From positions 23,616,858 to 23,680,857 of the forward strand of contig OX387190.1 of the NCBI GenBank assembly GCA_947561395.2: DNA of 64,000 nt, read 5' to 3'. Shown here piece by piece: positions 32,323-44,082 of this stretch. This DNA comes from Buxus sempervirens (taxonomy: Eukaryota; Streptophyta; Magnoliopsida; Buxales; Buxaceae). Positions within the stretch are counted from its first letter, which is position 1; each line of letters opens with the position of its first letter. The notes beneath the pieces are model-generated. The model had not been told where the DNA came from. It did no database searches and was given only the letters and a program-made list of their open reading frames with translations. Made by a program: the position numbers and the translations under genes.

Positions 32323-34599
32323 TGTAGACACCCCAAATTGCACAAACAATCATCAAAAATCATTATCTCCTGGAAAGCCAGCACAGAATTTGAAGAAAAT
32401 AAACTTTTACCTGTATCCGGATTGAGTATCCGGATACAAGTACCCTTTCCCGTATCCGGATAGTCATACCGGATACGTGTGAGCCTTAGCGTATCCGGTA
32501 CCATGTACCGGATACCTTAAGGCCCTTTGTTATCCGGTCTGATATACCGGATACCTTAAGTTTGCTCAAAATTAGGGTTTTCCGAGAGCTTTTCACTTTT
32601 ACCATCATGTCCCTCATTAAATGAGGGGAAATCGCGGAAATAACCTTAGGGTTTAGGTTGGAGGGGTTTTAGACATTAAGTTGTGTCTACCAATGACCTT
32701 AGCCCTTGCCTATAAATAGGAGCCTCCTCCTTGAGCAAATGGCACACAACTCTTGTTTTGAATTCTCGCAAAGAAGAACTCCAAGAGAAGAAGGAAACCG
32801 CTGTGGAATCGCCTCCAGCACTCAGGTAAGCCTCAACTTTTCTTTTTATTTTCTGTCTTTACATTCCTAGATCTAGATCTCTTCTTCTACCTTTCTGTAG
32901 TGTAAAGCCTTGTTTGTATGTGTGGAAATCCTTCCCCGGCTCAAAGTATCTCAAGACTCCCCTAGCCGTAAAACGTGAAGGCGGATCTAGGAGAAACGAG
33001 ACTGGGGATTGACCCTAGTGCTAGAACCTATGTAGCATAAGGCCTTTTTGATTGATTGTAAACCGTTCCATATTCAAAGTACCCTTGATTATCTTAAAGA
33101 GAACAAAGGGAAACGATAATGGAACGGAACCCTAGGCTATGCTAGAACCTATTTTGTTGAATCTATATGCATGTGTATGGATCTTGCTTGGTTTTTTTTC
33201 ACTTTTGCACACATATCACTATTTTGGCGGGGTAGGCTCATATTTGGGGTTTATTGCATTTATTGTGATAAAACTCAAATAAATGACCTCAATCAATTCT
33301 GAAATGCCTTTCGGATGATTTTAAAGCATTTGTGTTCATCTTGCACGAATTTCATTTTTATCAATTTTCGGACTTGGTTTTACTCAAAAGTGGCTTAGCT
33401 TGACAGCACCTGTACCCCTACTTCGGGCGTCCGTAACTTCATCATCCCGATGAATTTTGGGGCGATTCCAGAACCATGGGAAAGGTGAGGCTATCTAGTT
33501 TATGTCCACCAAATTTCATGAATTTCTATCTAGCCGATTTTTGACACCTCTCTGTCGAAGTTAAGTGGACAGTTCAGATTCAAGTACAGAACTTGTCACT
33601 TCGACGGACCGCCATGTGTTCGTTTTAAGTCCGATTCGAGTGATTTTTATTTCTGAGTATTCCTTTATGAGTCTATTTTCAAATCCAGTTGGTTTCATAA
33701 TTTTTGGATTCCATTTGAATTATTGGTAGCCGATTTACTCAGAACTGCTCATTTGCATTTTTCTGGGTAAATCTGTGATCTTCGGGGCCTGTTCGGGAGA
33801 CCACCCAAGGCACATCCGAAGGGATTTTTGTATGAGGCTAGTTTCTGTTGAAATATGGCCATACAGACTTCAATCACACCAAATTTCACGGATTTCTATG
33901 TAGTGGATTTTTCTAGACAATTTTCCAAAGTTGCCCACTTACCACTTTTTAAAATCCCCAACAGCAACTTCAAAGGAGCATAACTCCTAGATTTTTCATC
34001 GGAATGAAGTGAAATTTTGCATGAGACTCTTGTTTACCCTAATCTTTCAAATGGATTTGGTTTGGGTCAATTTAGAATTGGATTTGAATGATTTCAAGGC
34101 AAATGGTATACTTTTTTACCAAATTTTCCGAATTTGATTTAACTTGGTTTTGAGCAATTTGTGCTTTGATTTCCATCTTTTGAGATATTCCAGAAATGAT
34201 ATTGACATAAGAGAGGATCTAAAATCCATTTAGATCTTCATGTGAAAATATCATACATTGTTCCTTTTTCAAGGTTTTTTTCATGATTTTTAGCAAGCTT
34301 CTTATTTTCTTTTTAGCATGAACATACACTTGGCAACCACTTCGTGTGGATGAATGGGGGTGCCTAACACCTTCCCCCGTTCATAATCTAATCCCCTTAC
34401 CCATCTCTGGATTTGATTTTCAAGTAGGGTTATTTTTACCCTAAAATGTTTCTTTTGGCTATTTTTGCTACTTTTGAACTCTTTGGTGTCCATTCTCACC
34501 CCAAAATCATGAATGGTGGCGACTCTCCCAATTTTTGCGTTGAGCCCGTGTGTTGGCGGAGGGACGATCACTCCGGTGATTTTTTTTCCATGTCTCACA
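32323..34599 (+). repeat. 3' LTR of the Tat element
   Basis: The same 2,277-bp sequence, offset 20,550 bases from the 5' LTR, again with the palindrome array (32,413-32,555) and TATA box (near 32,711). It is preceded by a purine-rich tract and followed by the GTTAG target duplication. Confidence 0.95.
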
Positions 34600-34604
34600 G
34601 TTAG
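34600..34604. repeat. Target-site duplication GTTAG (right)
   Basis: The right-hand partner of the GTTAG at 11,768-11,772. Confidence 0.95.
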
Positions 34605-35832
34605 ATGTGCTCTTTTGAAGTCACATAACTACAATAATTTTTATCCAAATCTATCAAACTTCAATCAAATATGAAGTGAGTTTGGCTCTATGTAAACTTG
34701 TGAAAATTGGTCTAGGAGGCGTATGTACATGTGCCTTTTAGATGGAACGTGTTTCACTAAAAAATTCATCCGGATTATAAACTTATGAGCTCTAGAAGTT
34801 AATTCTTCTACACATACCTTATTATATATAAAACCTTTGAAGCAAACAAAAAATCTTTGGATCCAAGCATAGATCCTTTTTAGATCAAAACTAAAATCAT
34901 GATAATGATATTGAATTAACGATTTGCTCATATTTCTCACGAAGTAGAGAATCCAAGAAAATTTTGATCTCAAAATTCAATGTAGAATTACAAATCTGAG
35001 AAGATTGGACCATGAGGTTATCTCCTTAACATCAATTCATATTTAAAACAGTATCAAAATTCCTAAAACATTAATCTAAGACTGAATTCTTAGAGTTTGC
35101 TATATTGAACATGGTACATCTGAAAATTGCCTAAAAATGATGACATCTATGCACATGTATCTATGTATATGTACATATTAAAATTCATGATGAACTATTA
35201 ATGTTTAGATCATTTTAGGGAAGATTTTATGTATGAGATCATTGATTGATCTATGCAATTTTGCCCTCCCAAGATTAAAGAAGATCAAGCAAAAAACACC
35301 TCAAAACAATACAAGCACGCAAAATGAAAACTACATAGGTTTCAATATTTAGGTGTCTTCCGCAAATTTTTTTACCTTTGCTTTCGTCTTCATGTTTTGT
35401 AGCTAGAAAAAAGCTTAAAATACTAAAATACGGGTGGGGTTATCAAGCATAACCAAACTCTAACCTACAGAGGGGTAGAAGCAGAGAATTACTAAAACTA
35501 AAGCCGAATCGAATGAATTTAAATAAAATGTTATTTGTACAAGAGATCTAACTTCAATCAAACCAAGCAATGAAGCCAAATTACGAGGATTTCGCTCTCA
35601 AAGCAAAAGCTTCTTCATTCAAATTACTAGCCCTTAGTAATGAAGCCTAAGCCTCTGTTTACACAGAAAGTCGGGGACAAAATTTGTCCTAGGCACGCCT
35701 AATTATAGGTCTAGATCCAAACAAGAGGTTCTTGCGTAATAAAAAAGAGATCATGGGAATATTTCATTTTAAAAACTTCATGTTGCACCATAAACGCAGA
35801 TTAATGCATTGTGAAACTCAAGTGCACTGTAA
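34605..35832. other. AT-rich intergenic stretch
   Basis: No gene, RNA or transposon family was recognised between the Tat element and the next retroposon. Confidence 0.4.
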
Positions 35833-35845
35833 ATATATGATGGTG

Positions 35846-37008
35846 TAGGAAGTATAGTGAGAGAGGGTAAGGCGATGTGATGGGTAAGGCGATTTGGAGG
35901 CAATTTCGTGATGGGTAAGGCGATTTGTTTGGTTGGTTTGAGGTGGTAAGTGGTTGTCGAGTCAGCGGTTTTACCGTCAGTTTCGGACGAGATTTTTCGG
36001 CCGCTCTCCTCTTTCCACTCGTCATTGAGTGGTTTTGGAGACCGGTTTCGACTGTTCTTCATCTTCTTCCCTAACGCTTTTTGCTGGTTCTCGGGTTTCG
36101 AATACATCCAGCAAGCTCCAGGCTTCGCATTGGTCTTCGCTTTGTTTATCTGCTCAGTTGTGGGGCCAAGCATCATCTTGTGATTGGAGATACCACGTTT
36201 CTCAGGTGATTTAGTTGGGTTGAGTTCTACGAGATACCACGTTTCTGAGGTGCTATATTTGTTAGTTCATCTGAGCAAATATTCGACTCTTCACTTTCTT
36301 CCCCGAGTTGAGTTTTAGAAAGAGACCGGATTTGGTTACTTTGACTTTTGGTGATTGTGGCTTGCATTCGCGGTGAATGGATGTGGCTACTGATGATGAT
36401 ACAGATGCAGACGACCCTAATGGGGACGAAGTCGGGGAGGGGTTGCATAGTTTTAACCTTGTTTGGTTCATCAGGACCGGAGGTTTCAAATATTTTGTTT
36501 CAGCAACTCTTTGCCCATGAAAATTGTTTTTTGGTGTTTTGTTTTGTTTTCGTTTCTAGCGCAATCAGTTTTATTGTGCAGTCCTTAGTCTGGTTTTGTG
36601 TTGTTAGGTACTGGAGGCCTTCGACCCCCATAGTCCAGGTGCAATTCTGGGTTTGGACGTGTCTTGGTTTACCGAGCACTCCTTTCCGAGCTTTCTCGTC
36701 TCCGACGAAGCCCTTTCTCCCTTTAATGGGATTTTCAATTCATGTTCCGACAAACCCTCCGTCCGACTTTACCCTTGTTTTTCAGGTGGTTTCATGCTGC
36801 TTCGGCGCAAGGTCGGACACTTTCACTCAGAACTGTTACCAGATTGTTAGGTTTTATACTCCTATTTCCTGGCTTCTTTTGCATCTAGGCTTTTATGGGT
36901 GTTTTATCTATGTTTTCTGGTTGTAGCCACAGCTCTTGTATTTCTGTGTTCATTTAATGAAGAAAGAGCTTAGCTCGGCTTTCCATCAAATATATATATA
37001 TATATATA
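35846..37008 (+). mobile_element. Retroposon of unknown family with (TA)n tail
   Basis: A 1.16-kb segment flanked by the 13-bp direct repeat ATATATGATGGTG at 35,833-35,845 and 37,009-37,021, ending in a (TA)n run. A simple tail plus a long target duplication is the mark of a LINE-mobilised insertion. The inside has short overlapping frames without a domain I recognise and a repeated GAGATACCACGTTTCT(C/G)AGG (two copies near 36,185-36,255). It could be a non-autonomous LINE derivative or a processed transcript. The (TA)n makes the right edge less certain. Confidence 0.5.
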
Positions 37009-37269
37009 TATATGATGGTGCAATGGTAAATAATACACCATCATTTGAAGACCACTATGCAAATTCAATTAGACCCTATGTACTGACGCTGAGGTGGCAC
37101 AACAGCCAAAGGTTCGAGATGATGCCTCAGCTAGCAATCGTTGCTGCATTGACTTAAAATGATGCAAGTTAAATGTTACACCGTTATACAATAACAGTGC
37201 ACATTATATGTTGCATTGCTTTCTAGTGACGGCCAATGCATATATTTAAACACAAATATAAATGGTTTT

Positions 37270-37318
37270 ATTTGTTTTCATCTTTTTTGCATATTTTGTG
37301 CAAATTTGGGGTGTCTAC
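37270..37318 (-). mobile_element. Short LTR end related to the Tat LTR
   Basis: On the minus strand the stretch begins TGTAGACACCCCAAATTTGC and continues ACAAA, nearly the first 26 bases of the Tat LTR at 11,773. Beyond about 50 bases the likeness fades. It is a fossil end of a related but older LTR. Confidence 0.55.
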
Positions 37319-37399
37319 AATACAAATATTGCATAGTTAGAATTAGCCACATACATGTATGGAAAACCCATTAACAAGAAATATGTGGTGAAAAGGCAA

Positions 37400-37620
37400 T
37401 GCATTCTTTTGCATTGAAATCAACTTTTAGTGCAAGTGGCTAGACAATTGACAAATATCATAATAGATTAATACCGGAGATGGTGGAAGCATTCATTTGC
37501 TTGAATGATTTGTTGAAGGTGAAACTGAGAACACAACACTTGGCTACAAAGGAGCAACTTATCAAAGAGTTATTAGGAATTGATGATTATTCAAAACTTT
37601 TTTGTAATTAATTTATAAGG
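37400..37620 (+). pseudogene. hAT transposase C-terminal remnant
   Basis: Read from about 37,420, the frame gives STFSASG, then a stop, then TIDKYHNRLIPEMVEAFICLN. This matches the hAT dimerisation region, where SAFS.GGR...R..L.P..VEAL.C is conserved. The in-frame stop and the absence of the rest of the transposase show a dead fragment of a DNA transposon. Confidence 0.6.
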
Positions 37621-38079
37621 TTAAAAGTTTTATTTCCTTTTATTTAAACAGCAAATGGAAGATAGATGAATGGATGTCAACCTCGTTAGGATATGCTCAT
37701 ATTATGGTGATGCAGTGTAAAATATAGAAGATTTTCATTATTATTAATAAAGTTGAAACAAAATGGATATCAACCTTATTAGGTTGTGCTCATATTATGG
37801 TGATGTAATGTAAAATATAGAAAAATTTTCATTATTATTAATAAAGTTGAAATAGATGTAGCAATTCGTACAAGGATAAAGTTATCATTATTATTAATAA
37901 ATGTTAATTTTCTTCACATTTTTGTGTAAAATATGTAACACAATTCGCATAAGTAAATAACTTGTGAATAACAGTAAATTTATTATTTATCTGTGTCCGT
38001 AATTGTTGTTTTAATTTTTTAAATAGTTAAACGGGTTAGCCGGCGGAAATGATATGGCTCGTCTGGCAGCACGGAATGA
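37621..38079. other. AT-rich stretch upstream of VHA-c
   Basis: A roughly 100-base direct repeat is visible (GGATATCAACCT...AGGTTGTGCTCATATTATGGTGATG, copies near 37,672-37,745 and 37,762-37,835). No gene seen. Confidence 0.45.
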
Positions 38080-38500
38080 CACGTGCCAGTCGTAGACCTT
38101 CAGTCATAGCCACGACGGGCCGTCATATGGCTGGGCCAAACCCAGATTTCCACACTTATTTACGGGCCTGACGGACCCGAGCCGGATGTCTCCCGTGCCT
38201 CTGTCCTCCCGTTGCACGTGCATTCTGTGTTCCGGATACCAACCACGCAGCCTTCCGAGGATCATTTGGCACCTGTAATTCTCGCAACTACAAGGGGTAT
38301 TATTGTAAAATGTGGTAAACAACTACTCTGACTTTCCCGATCATCAAAAGCCACACAGCTTCAGGCCAATCATCATCGTCACCACCTCGGCCATCACCTC
38401 GTTCAGAGATCCAATTTTCTGCTCAACCGAGAAGAAAAACACCCGAAGGAGCAGATCTCGATCACAAACTAGTGTTTGGGTTTCTGAAATCTCTGCAAAA
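38080..38500 (+). promoter_or_regulatory. VHA-c promoter and 5' UTR
   Basis: Two CACGTG G-boxes lie at 38,080-38,085 and 38,215-38,220, 280-420 bases upstream of the VHA-c start codon. G-boxes bind bZIP and bHLH factors, including those in abscisic acid and light responses. I see no clear TATA box. The stretch near 38,330-38,500 is probably 5' UTR. Confidence 0.5.
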
Positions 38501-41500
38501 ATGGTGGGTTTCAGCGGGGACGAAACTGCTCCGTTCTTCGGTTTCCTAGGAGCTGCAGCTGCCCTCGTTTTCTCATGTAAATCCCTCCCCTTTCTTGTTC
38601 GTCCCGATCTGGGATCTATAGAATAGAACTAAGGATTCGTTTATTAGTGTCATTTGATGGATGCTTTTGTCGGTTTTCTCGTAGGTATGGGTGCGGCGTA
38701 TGGAACTGCGAAGAGCGGCGTGGGCGTTGCTTCCATGGGTGTGATGCGGCCCGAGCTCGTCATGAAATCTATCGTTCCAGTTGTTATGGCTGGAGTTTTG
38801 GGAATCTACGGTTTGATTATTGCTGTTATTATAAGTACGGGAATAAACCCTAAGGCGAAATCTTATTATCTGTTTGATGGATACGCTCACTTGTCTTCCG
38901 GTCTTGCTTGCGGGCTGGCTGGACTCTCCGCTGGAATGGCGATTGGGATCGTTGGTGACGCAGGAGTTCGGTAATTTATTTTTATCTTGTATCGTGGTGT
39001 ATCTTACGGGGATTGAAATGATTTCTGGAATTTTTTTTTCTAGTTGTGATTTGGGAAGTGATTTAAAATTACTGATTAGATCATTTGTCTTTTACTACCT
39101 CAAGTAGCAACTGTTTTTATTCATTGATCATTTTTTTTTGTGGATTTTAATTTTTTTCGTGATCTGAAATTAGATTGTTTGAATGTGAACTTTGGGAACT
39201 GTTGAAGATATTGAACAGTTGTTTATTCAATTAATAAGTCGTGATCTGATCTTATGGCATAGAGGGGATCTCCTTTGTTGTAGAAATTTGTTGGGGAAGT
39301 TTGTATTATCGGGTGGGGGGGTTTTCATTGTTGGTTTGCCTTCCATAGGAACACCCCCTCTATTTCTCCTTCACTTGCTGAACTATGATTAATCTATCTA
39401 TCTATATCTATATCTATATCTATATACTACCCCCTCTATTTCTCCTTCACTTGCTGAACTATGATTAATCTATCTATCTATATTTATATACTATATATTA
39501 CGGGAAGTGCCTCTTTGGGAAGCATGCCAGCTATTATGCTCGACTTCTCCAAAAAGCCCTTACCCTACATTGTTAAGGATTCATTTATATAGGGGGTATA
39601 ATAGTCATGCCTCTATTCGTTTGAAACTTAGACAGTTTCAAAGTGAAAACTTTTCCCTCACAACTCCTTCCTTACCGTTTACATCCCTTCCCTTTCTAGG
39701 TACGTGCAATACTGCACGTGCACCCTGCGAGTGTGATTTATATGCAGGAAAGAGTAATTTTGATTCTACATACCAGCGATTGTAACGTGCAGTACTGCAC
39801 GTGGATAATTACGATATTAGGTATAAATAATTGTTTGGGACATCAATAAGATTAGAAATTACTAAAGGGTAATTTTTGAAAAATAAAAAAGGGAAGACCA
39901 TGTCACTCCTATAGGAATGTATTACAACCGTGGATTGTGAGGTTATTTTGGGAAAATAATTCTCTTTTTGGTACGTTCTTTAATGGAATGCTTCCGATAA
40001 CATATTGTATAGATGGTTTGATCAACTTGCTAAACTTATTGCAGCTGTTGCTTGCTTGTTTTGTGTTTTTCTGTCGTCATTGTTTTATGATGGCATTGGA
40101 AGGAGACATAATGCATAAATAGTGCCAAGTTGGTGAATTTGTTGACCCTTTTTCAATTAGAAACTTGCTGAGGGTGTTTTTGGCATTGCTTCTTTGGGCC
40201 CCAGAGATGATTCCTGGGATTAGAAACATTTTAGTAATGCATATTTAGTGTTCAGTAAACACGTTTGAGAACTGAGAAGTAATTTGTAATGGAACACTTC
40301 ACTGAAATCTGATTGTATGTAAGCATTTCACTCCTTGCTTCTCCAAATTACTTTTGCAGGAATCGATTTGTTCACTTAAGTGACATGTTTGTTGAGATTA
40401 TTTTGTCCTTATGTTATTCTATAATATTCATCCTTGCCTTATAATCTTTAAGTCTTAAAATCTCTTTATAAATAGGCATTTAAGAAACACTATCTTTGCA
40501 TATGAAGTGATTCATCAGAATCTATTCTAAATTAATCGCTTTTCCTTTCAGGAAGCAATTGCAAACAAGGCCTAACTGTCACATTAAACTTAAAGGGTGT
40601 GACAGTGATAGATTTTTTAGGAAAAAATTTCATTGCAAGTCATGTAACTTTATAAATCATTTCCTTTTGGTCCTTCCAAATTTTGGCGTTTATTTTTCCT
40701 ATCTAGTCTATGATATCAAAAGAGAGCCAATGCTCAATGATTTCACCTTATGGAGCCCAACAGCAGTGCATATACCTCTGCTCTGGTGGAATTGCCCAGT
40801 ACTGTAGGTCTCAAGGACTACAAAAATGATCTCTGAAAGCCCCTTTATTCGAGGGGTACCTGGATTACCTTGTATTTTCGGGTTTACAACATAGAATTAT
40901 GCTCCTAATATTGTCATTGAAAGTTGCAAGTTACAGGTTTTTGTGCAGATTGGATTTATTGGTCACGTTTGCTACAGAAATATTTGTTTGATCCTGCTAA
41001 TTAATAATATTATTACGGGAATCTATCTAATGTGAGATTGAACTGCTTGGAATTTTCATTGTGATATATGTGCATGAGTGGATCAATTATTGAAAGTTCA
41101 ATAGCGAACCCCTGGGAAATCTTGGGATGGAAAAGATTGTACTGCTTCTGAGAAGTAGTGTCCTGTGTCATACTGGACTTGTTTGGGAATATATTTGGAG
41201 CCCTGCTCTGAGTTCCTGGAAAATTTTAATTGGGACTCATTACCTAGTATATAAAGATGGATACATGAATATTTTGGGTACTGTTACACTATGTTGATCT
41301 TTCAATTATATACAAGTCAGATGCATGGTCATGAGGATTTGTGATATGTAGACTTCACAGGGTCAGGGTTGACATGTGTGCTAAATCTGCAGAGTTTAAA
41401 GGTTTTTTGGAGACTTGGAAAACCCTCAAAAGTGGGTCTCAACTATTGAATCATTGTGGATAAGAGGAGGAGGAGGGGGGGAAGGCCCTTCTATGGTTGC

Positions 41501-44082
41501 AGGTCCCAAAATGATTATTAACCTGTAAAGATTAATTTCATCCAAGGATTCAGAAACATAGATTCTAACCAGCTTGAGGCCTAAGGTGCTGGATTTCCAG
41601 TTCAGGCACTGTTTTTGGGGAATGTGACAGTACGGAGAAATTGAGCGTGAATCTTATAAGCTAGGTTCTTTTGTGAGTGCTTTGCAAATTTTTTCTGTTG
41701 ACAATGGATCAATGGATCATTCAGGCATGCATTCTTGCATAGTATGAAGCTAGCTTCTTGTCTCTGTCTCTCTTTCCTTTACTTCTTTTTTGTATTTTGT
41801 TTCAAATGAAGGGCATTTTCATAGTTTCTTGCGATATTGGTGGATAGAAATTTAACTGCTTTTCTTTTTGGCCTTCAAAACCTGTTTTTTATTTACATAT
41901 GTTTTTGGCTTGATTTCCATGCGTTGTTTCGTCGTGGCAAATTTTTAGGAACCTAATAAAACTATGAGAGTTGATTAGCAGTTTGAAGATGAGTATAAAT
42001 TCATGGACAAAATCAGGACTTGTGTTTTTGTCTTCATTCTTTAACTTCTAATGCTTTTTAATTTTCCACATTATATGTGCTGTTTATCTTCAAATCATGA
42101 GCTTTATTGAAATGCAAGAACATTTGATTTTTGGTGTATATTATTTGCAGATGATGTAGTCTTGATAGGTCACACTAGAGAAGTAGATATTAAGTTAGAA
42201 TTATGGCGGGATGTCTTAGAATCAAAGGGTTTTAAAATAAGTTAGTGTAAATATTAGATATATGAAATGCCCTTTTATTACAAATAACAATATAAATAAT
42301 GATACTGTTAGAATTTACAAGCCATAAATTAAGTCTTATATAAGTAGTATAAAAAGATGACAAAATCAATGAAGATGTAGCACGTAGATTAGAGCTAGTT
42401 GGCTTAAGTGAAGGGGTGCTTCTACGGTGCCGTATGATAACTGTGTTCCACTGAAGTTAAAAGGTAAGTTTAATAGAATAGCAATTAGACCAGCTACGTT
42501 GCATGGTATGGAATGTTGAGCGGCAAAGGAATAACATGTTCAGACAGTGACTGTTATTGAGACAAGGAAGCTAAGATGGACATGTGGCAAAACTAGAAAA
42601 GACAAAAATAAATGAAGATATTTGCACAGTAGAGACAGTGAGAGAGTGGCATAGGTGGTGCTACTCTACACATTCCGTGGAGTTAGGAAGGTCGAGCGGG
42701 GCGGAACCAGTCGTGTTCGCTTATTCAGCCATGTTCAAGGCAAGTTATGATGAGGGAGATGGTATACGGCGATGGAGATTGAGGATGTCTATTGTGTATT
42801 TAGGGTTTGGATGCGGGTGGTTGTGTTATTGTGTAGCATGTTCTCTTTTGCGTAGGATTGGTTGTACATTCCATATTCTATCTTATATATATATACAATA
42901 CATCTTCATTGTTCATAAAAAAAAAATGAAGATATTCGAATCTGGTTAGGCGTAGCATGCATTAGGAACAAAATTGGGGAGACTAAGGTGGTTTTGATAC
43001 ATATAAAGCAGAGATCTAAAGATGCACCTGTAAGAAGGTTTGAGAAGGATTCATATTGAAGGGTTAAGAGATCAAGTGAAAGACCTAAAAAGACATGGAT
43101 TGAGTTAATAAAACAAAGACTTACATAAACATAAATTAACTAAAGATATATTATTTTATAGAACAGGATGGAGAGACAAGAGTAATGTCATCAACCCCAC
43201 TTGTGGAAACTGGCTTATGTTGGTGATGTTGATGATGATCCATTATCAATAATCTTTTCTAAATTTGATTTCTTATGATGCTTAAATGTTAAAGTTTGTA
43301 ATTATAAGTTAAAGATAACATTAGTCAATGAAACAAAGATGCATAGAAGTTCATAAACTACATGCTAACTACTATTTTTTATAATCTCAATTGTGAATGC
43401 GTGTCTTTTTTTTTTCTCTTTTCTCAATGGTGGGTATTTGTGTCTTATTTCTTCTGTCTAAAGACAATAGGTTGTACTCATACTTCTTGGAGCCTGATCT
43501 TTATTACCACTCTCGTGGTTGGCTGGTTGCACATTTAGCCTCGTGTGACAGAAGTATTTTACATTGGAGTTCCGTATCTTGACCATTTGCATGTGCCAGG
43601 TTGGGTCAGATGCATTGTTGCTTTTCTGTGCTGCTCTTCGCTTTGATGCGAAACAATATCATATGATTCATCTTCCCTTTTTTGGTTGTTTATTTCCTTA
43701 TTATCTTGCTTTTCATGTCATATTTAGATTTAGATTATATTGCTTTTGGAAATTTTTATTTACGTGTTGGGAGCAACAGTTGAAGTCCAGACTCCTTTGT
43801 ATATTCTTCTTTTCATGTTTCCCTCTTGCATTCTGGAGTCTGTTATCATAAGCAAGATATCGTAGAAGCATCATCTCTAGTATTATTTGGGAATTTTAGC
43901 GATTTAGACAAACTGCTGCTTATGGCCTTTGGTTTTTGGTTGTTTTCAGGGCCAATGCACAGCAGCCGAAGCTGTTCGTCGGTATGATTCTCATCTTGAT
44001 TTTTGCAGAAGCTCTTGCTCTCTACGGACTGATTGTCGGAATCATTCTCTCATCCCGAGCTGGCCAATCTCGGGCAGAGTAA
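38501..44082 (+). CDS. VHA-c: V-type H+-ATPase proteolipid subunit c (16 kDa)
   Basis: Subunit c forms the membrane rotor ring of the vacuolar proton pump, which acidifies the vacuole and trans-Golgi. Exons are 38,501-38,576, 38,685-38,970 and 43,950-44,082; junctions are GT-AG and the frame is kept across split Cys and Arg codons. The product is 164 residues, the usual length. It starts [20 protein letters not shown] and has four hydrophobic helices made of two related halves. The proton-carrying glutamate is in the fourth helix ([15 protein letters not shown]), and the protein ends SRAGQSRAE. The protein is complete and nearly identical to known plant sequences, so the call is firm. Intron 2 is 4,979 bases long and holds LINE debris. 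Confidence 0.98.
39353..39486. repeat. Tandem duplication in VHA-c intron 2
   Basis: A unit of about 58 bases, with CCCCCTCTATTTCTCCTTC and CTGAACTATGATTAATC followed by (TCTA)n, occurs twice, about 75 bases apart, joined by a (TATATC)n run. Confidence 0.8.
39490..39810. repeat. Element with ACGTGCA-TGCACGT palindromes
   Basis: Two near-identical palindromes, ACGTGCAATACTGCACGT at about 39,702 and ACGTGCAGTACTGCACGT at about 39,786, lie about 85 bases apart. A hairpin near an end would suit a Helitron, but no CTRR terminus follows, so the family stays open. Confidence 0.35.
42130..43215 (+). mobile_element. RTE-type LINE remnant in VHA-c intron 2
   Basis: The plus-strand reading gives [17 protein letters not shown] (the reverse transcriptase catalytic region), then LRRCMIT-like and [11 protein letters not shown], then [14 protein letters not shown]. 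After an insertion it continues with RNKIGETK...VRRFEKDSY and [12 protein letters not shown]. This is the 3' half of an RTE-clade LINE with several stops and frame changes. It is in the same orientation as the host gene. Confidence 0.75.
42623..42924 (+). mobile_element. 302-bp retroposed insert in the RTE remnant
   Basis: The RTE remnant is broken by 302 bases flanked by the perfect 12-bp repeat AATGAAGATATT (42,611-42,622 and 42,925-42,936). The insert ends in (TA)n, TTGTTCAT and an A-run, so it was mobilised by LINE machinery. The body is probably the 3' end of a second LINE. The reading frame across it has no domain I recognise. Confidence 0.7.

Larger units (their letters stand above)
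11773..34599 (+). mobile_element. Whole Ty3/gypsy Tat-clade (Ogre-like) retrotransposon
   Basis: The element is 22,827 bp long and bounded by two LTRs of 2,277 bp in the same orientation, each starting TGTAGACA and ending TCTCACA. The 5-bp target duplication GTTAG lies at 11,768-11,772 and 34,600-34,604. It has a tRNA-Arg primer site, a leader, gag-protease, pol with a second archaeal-type RNase H and no visible chromodomain, then two antisense genes and a polypurine tract. The Gag sequence, the tRNA-Arg primer site, the size and the double RNase H place it in the Tat group close to Ogre. It looks whole; I suspect about one break, in an accessory gene. The LTRs differ at only two sites by eye, so the insertion is young. 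With commonly used plant rates (about 7e-9 to 1.3e-8 per site per year) that is tens of thousands of years. Confidence 0.95.

Noticed and set aside
36348-36926. 192-residue frame as a host gene
   Set aside because: No recognised domain, lies within a retroposon with target duplications, and overlapping frames are equally open.
42584-42949. 121-residue frame in VHA-c intron 2
   Set aside because: It spans the junction between an RTE remnant and a retroposed insert.
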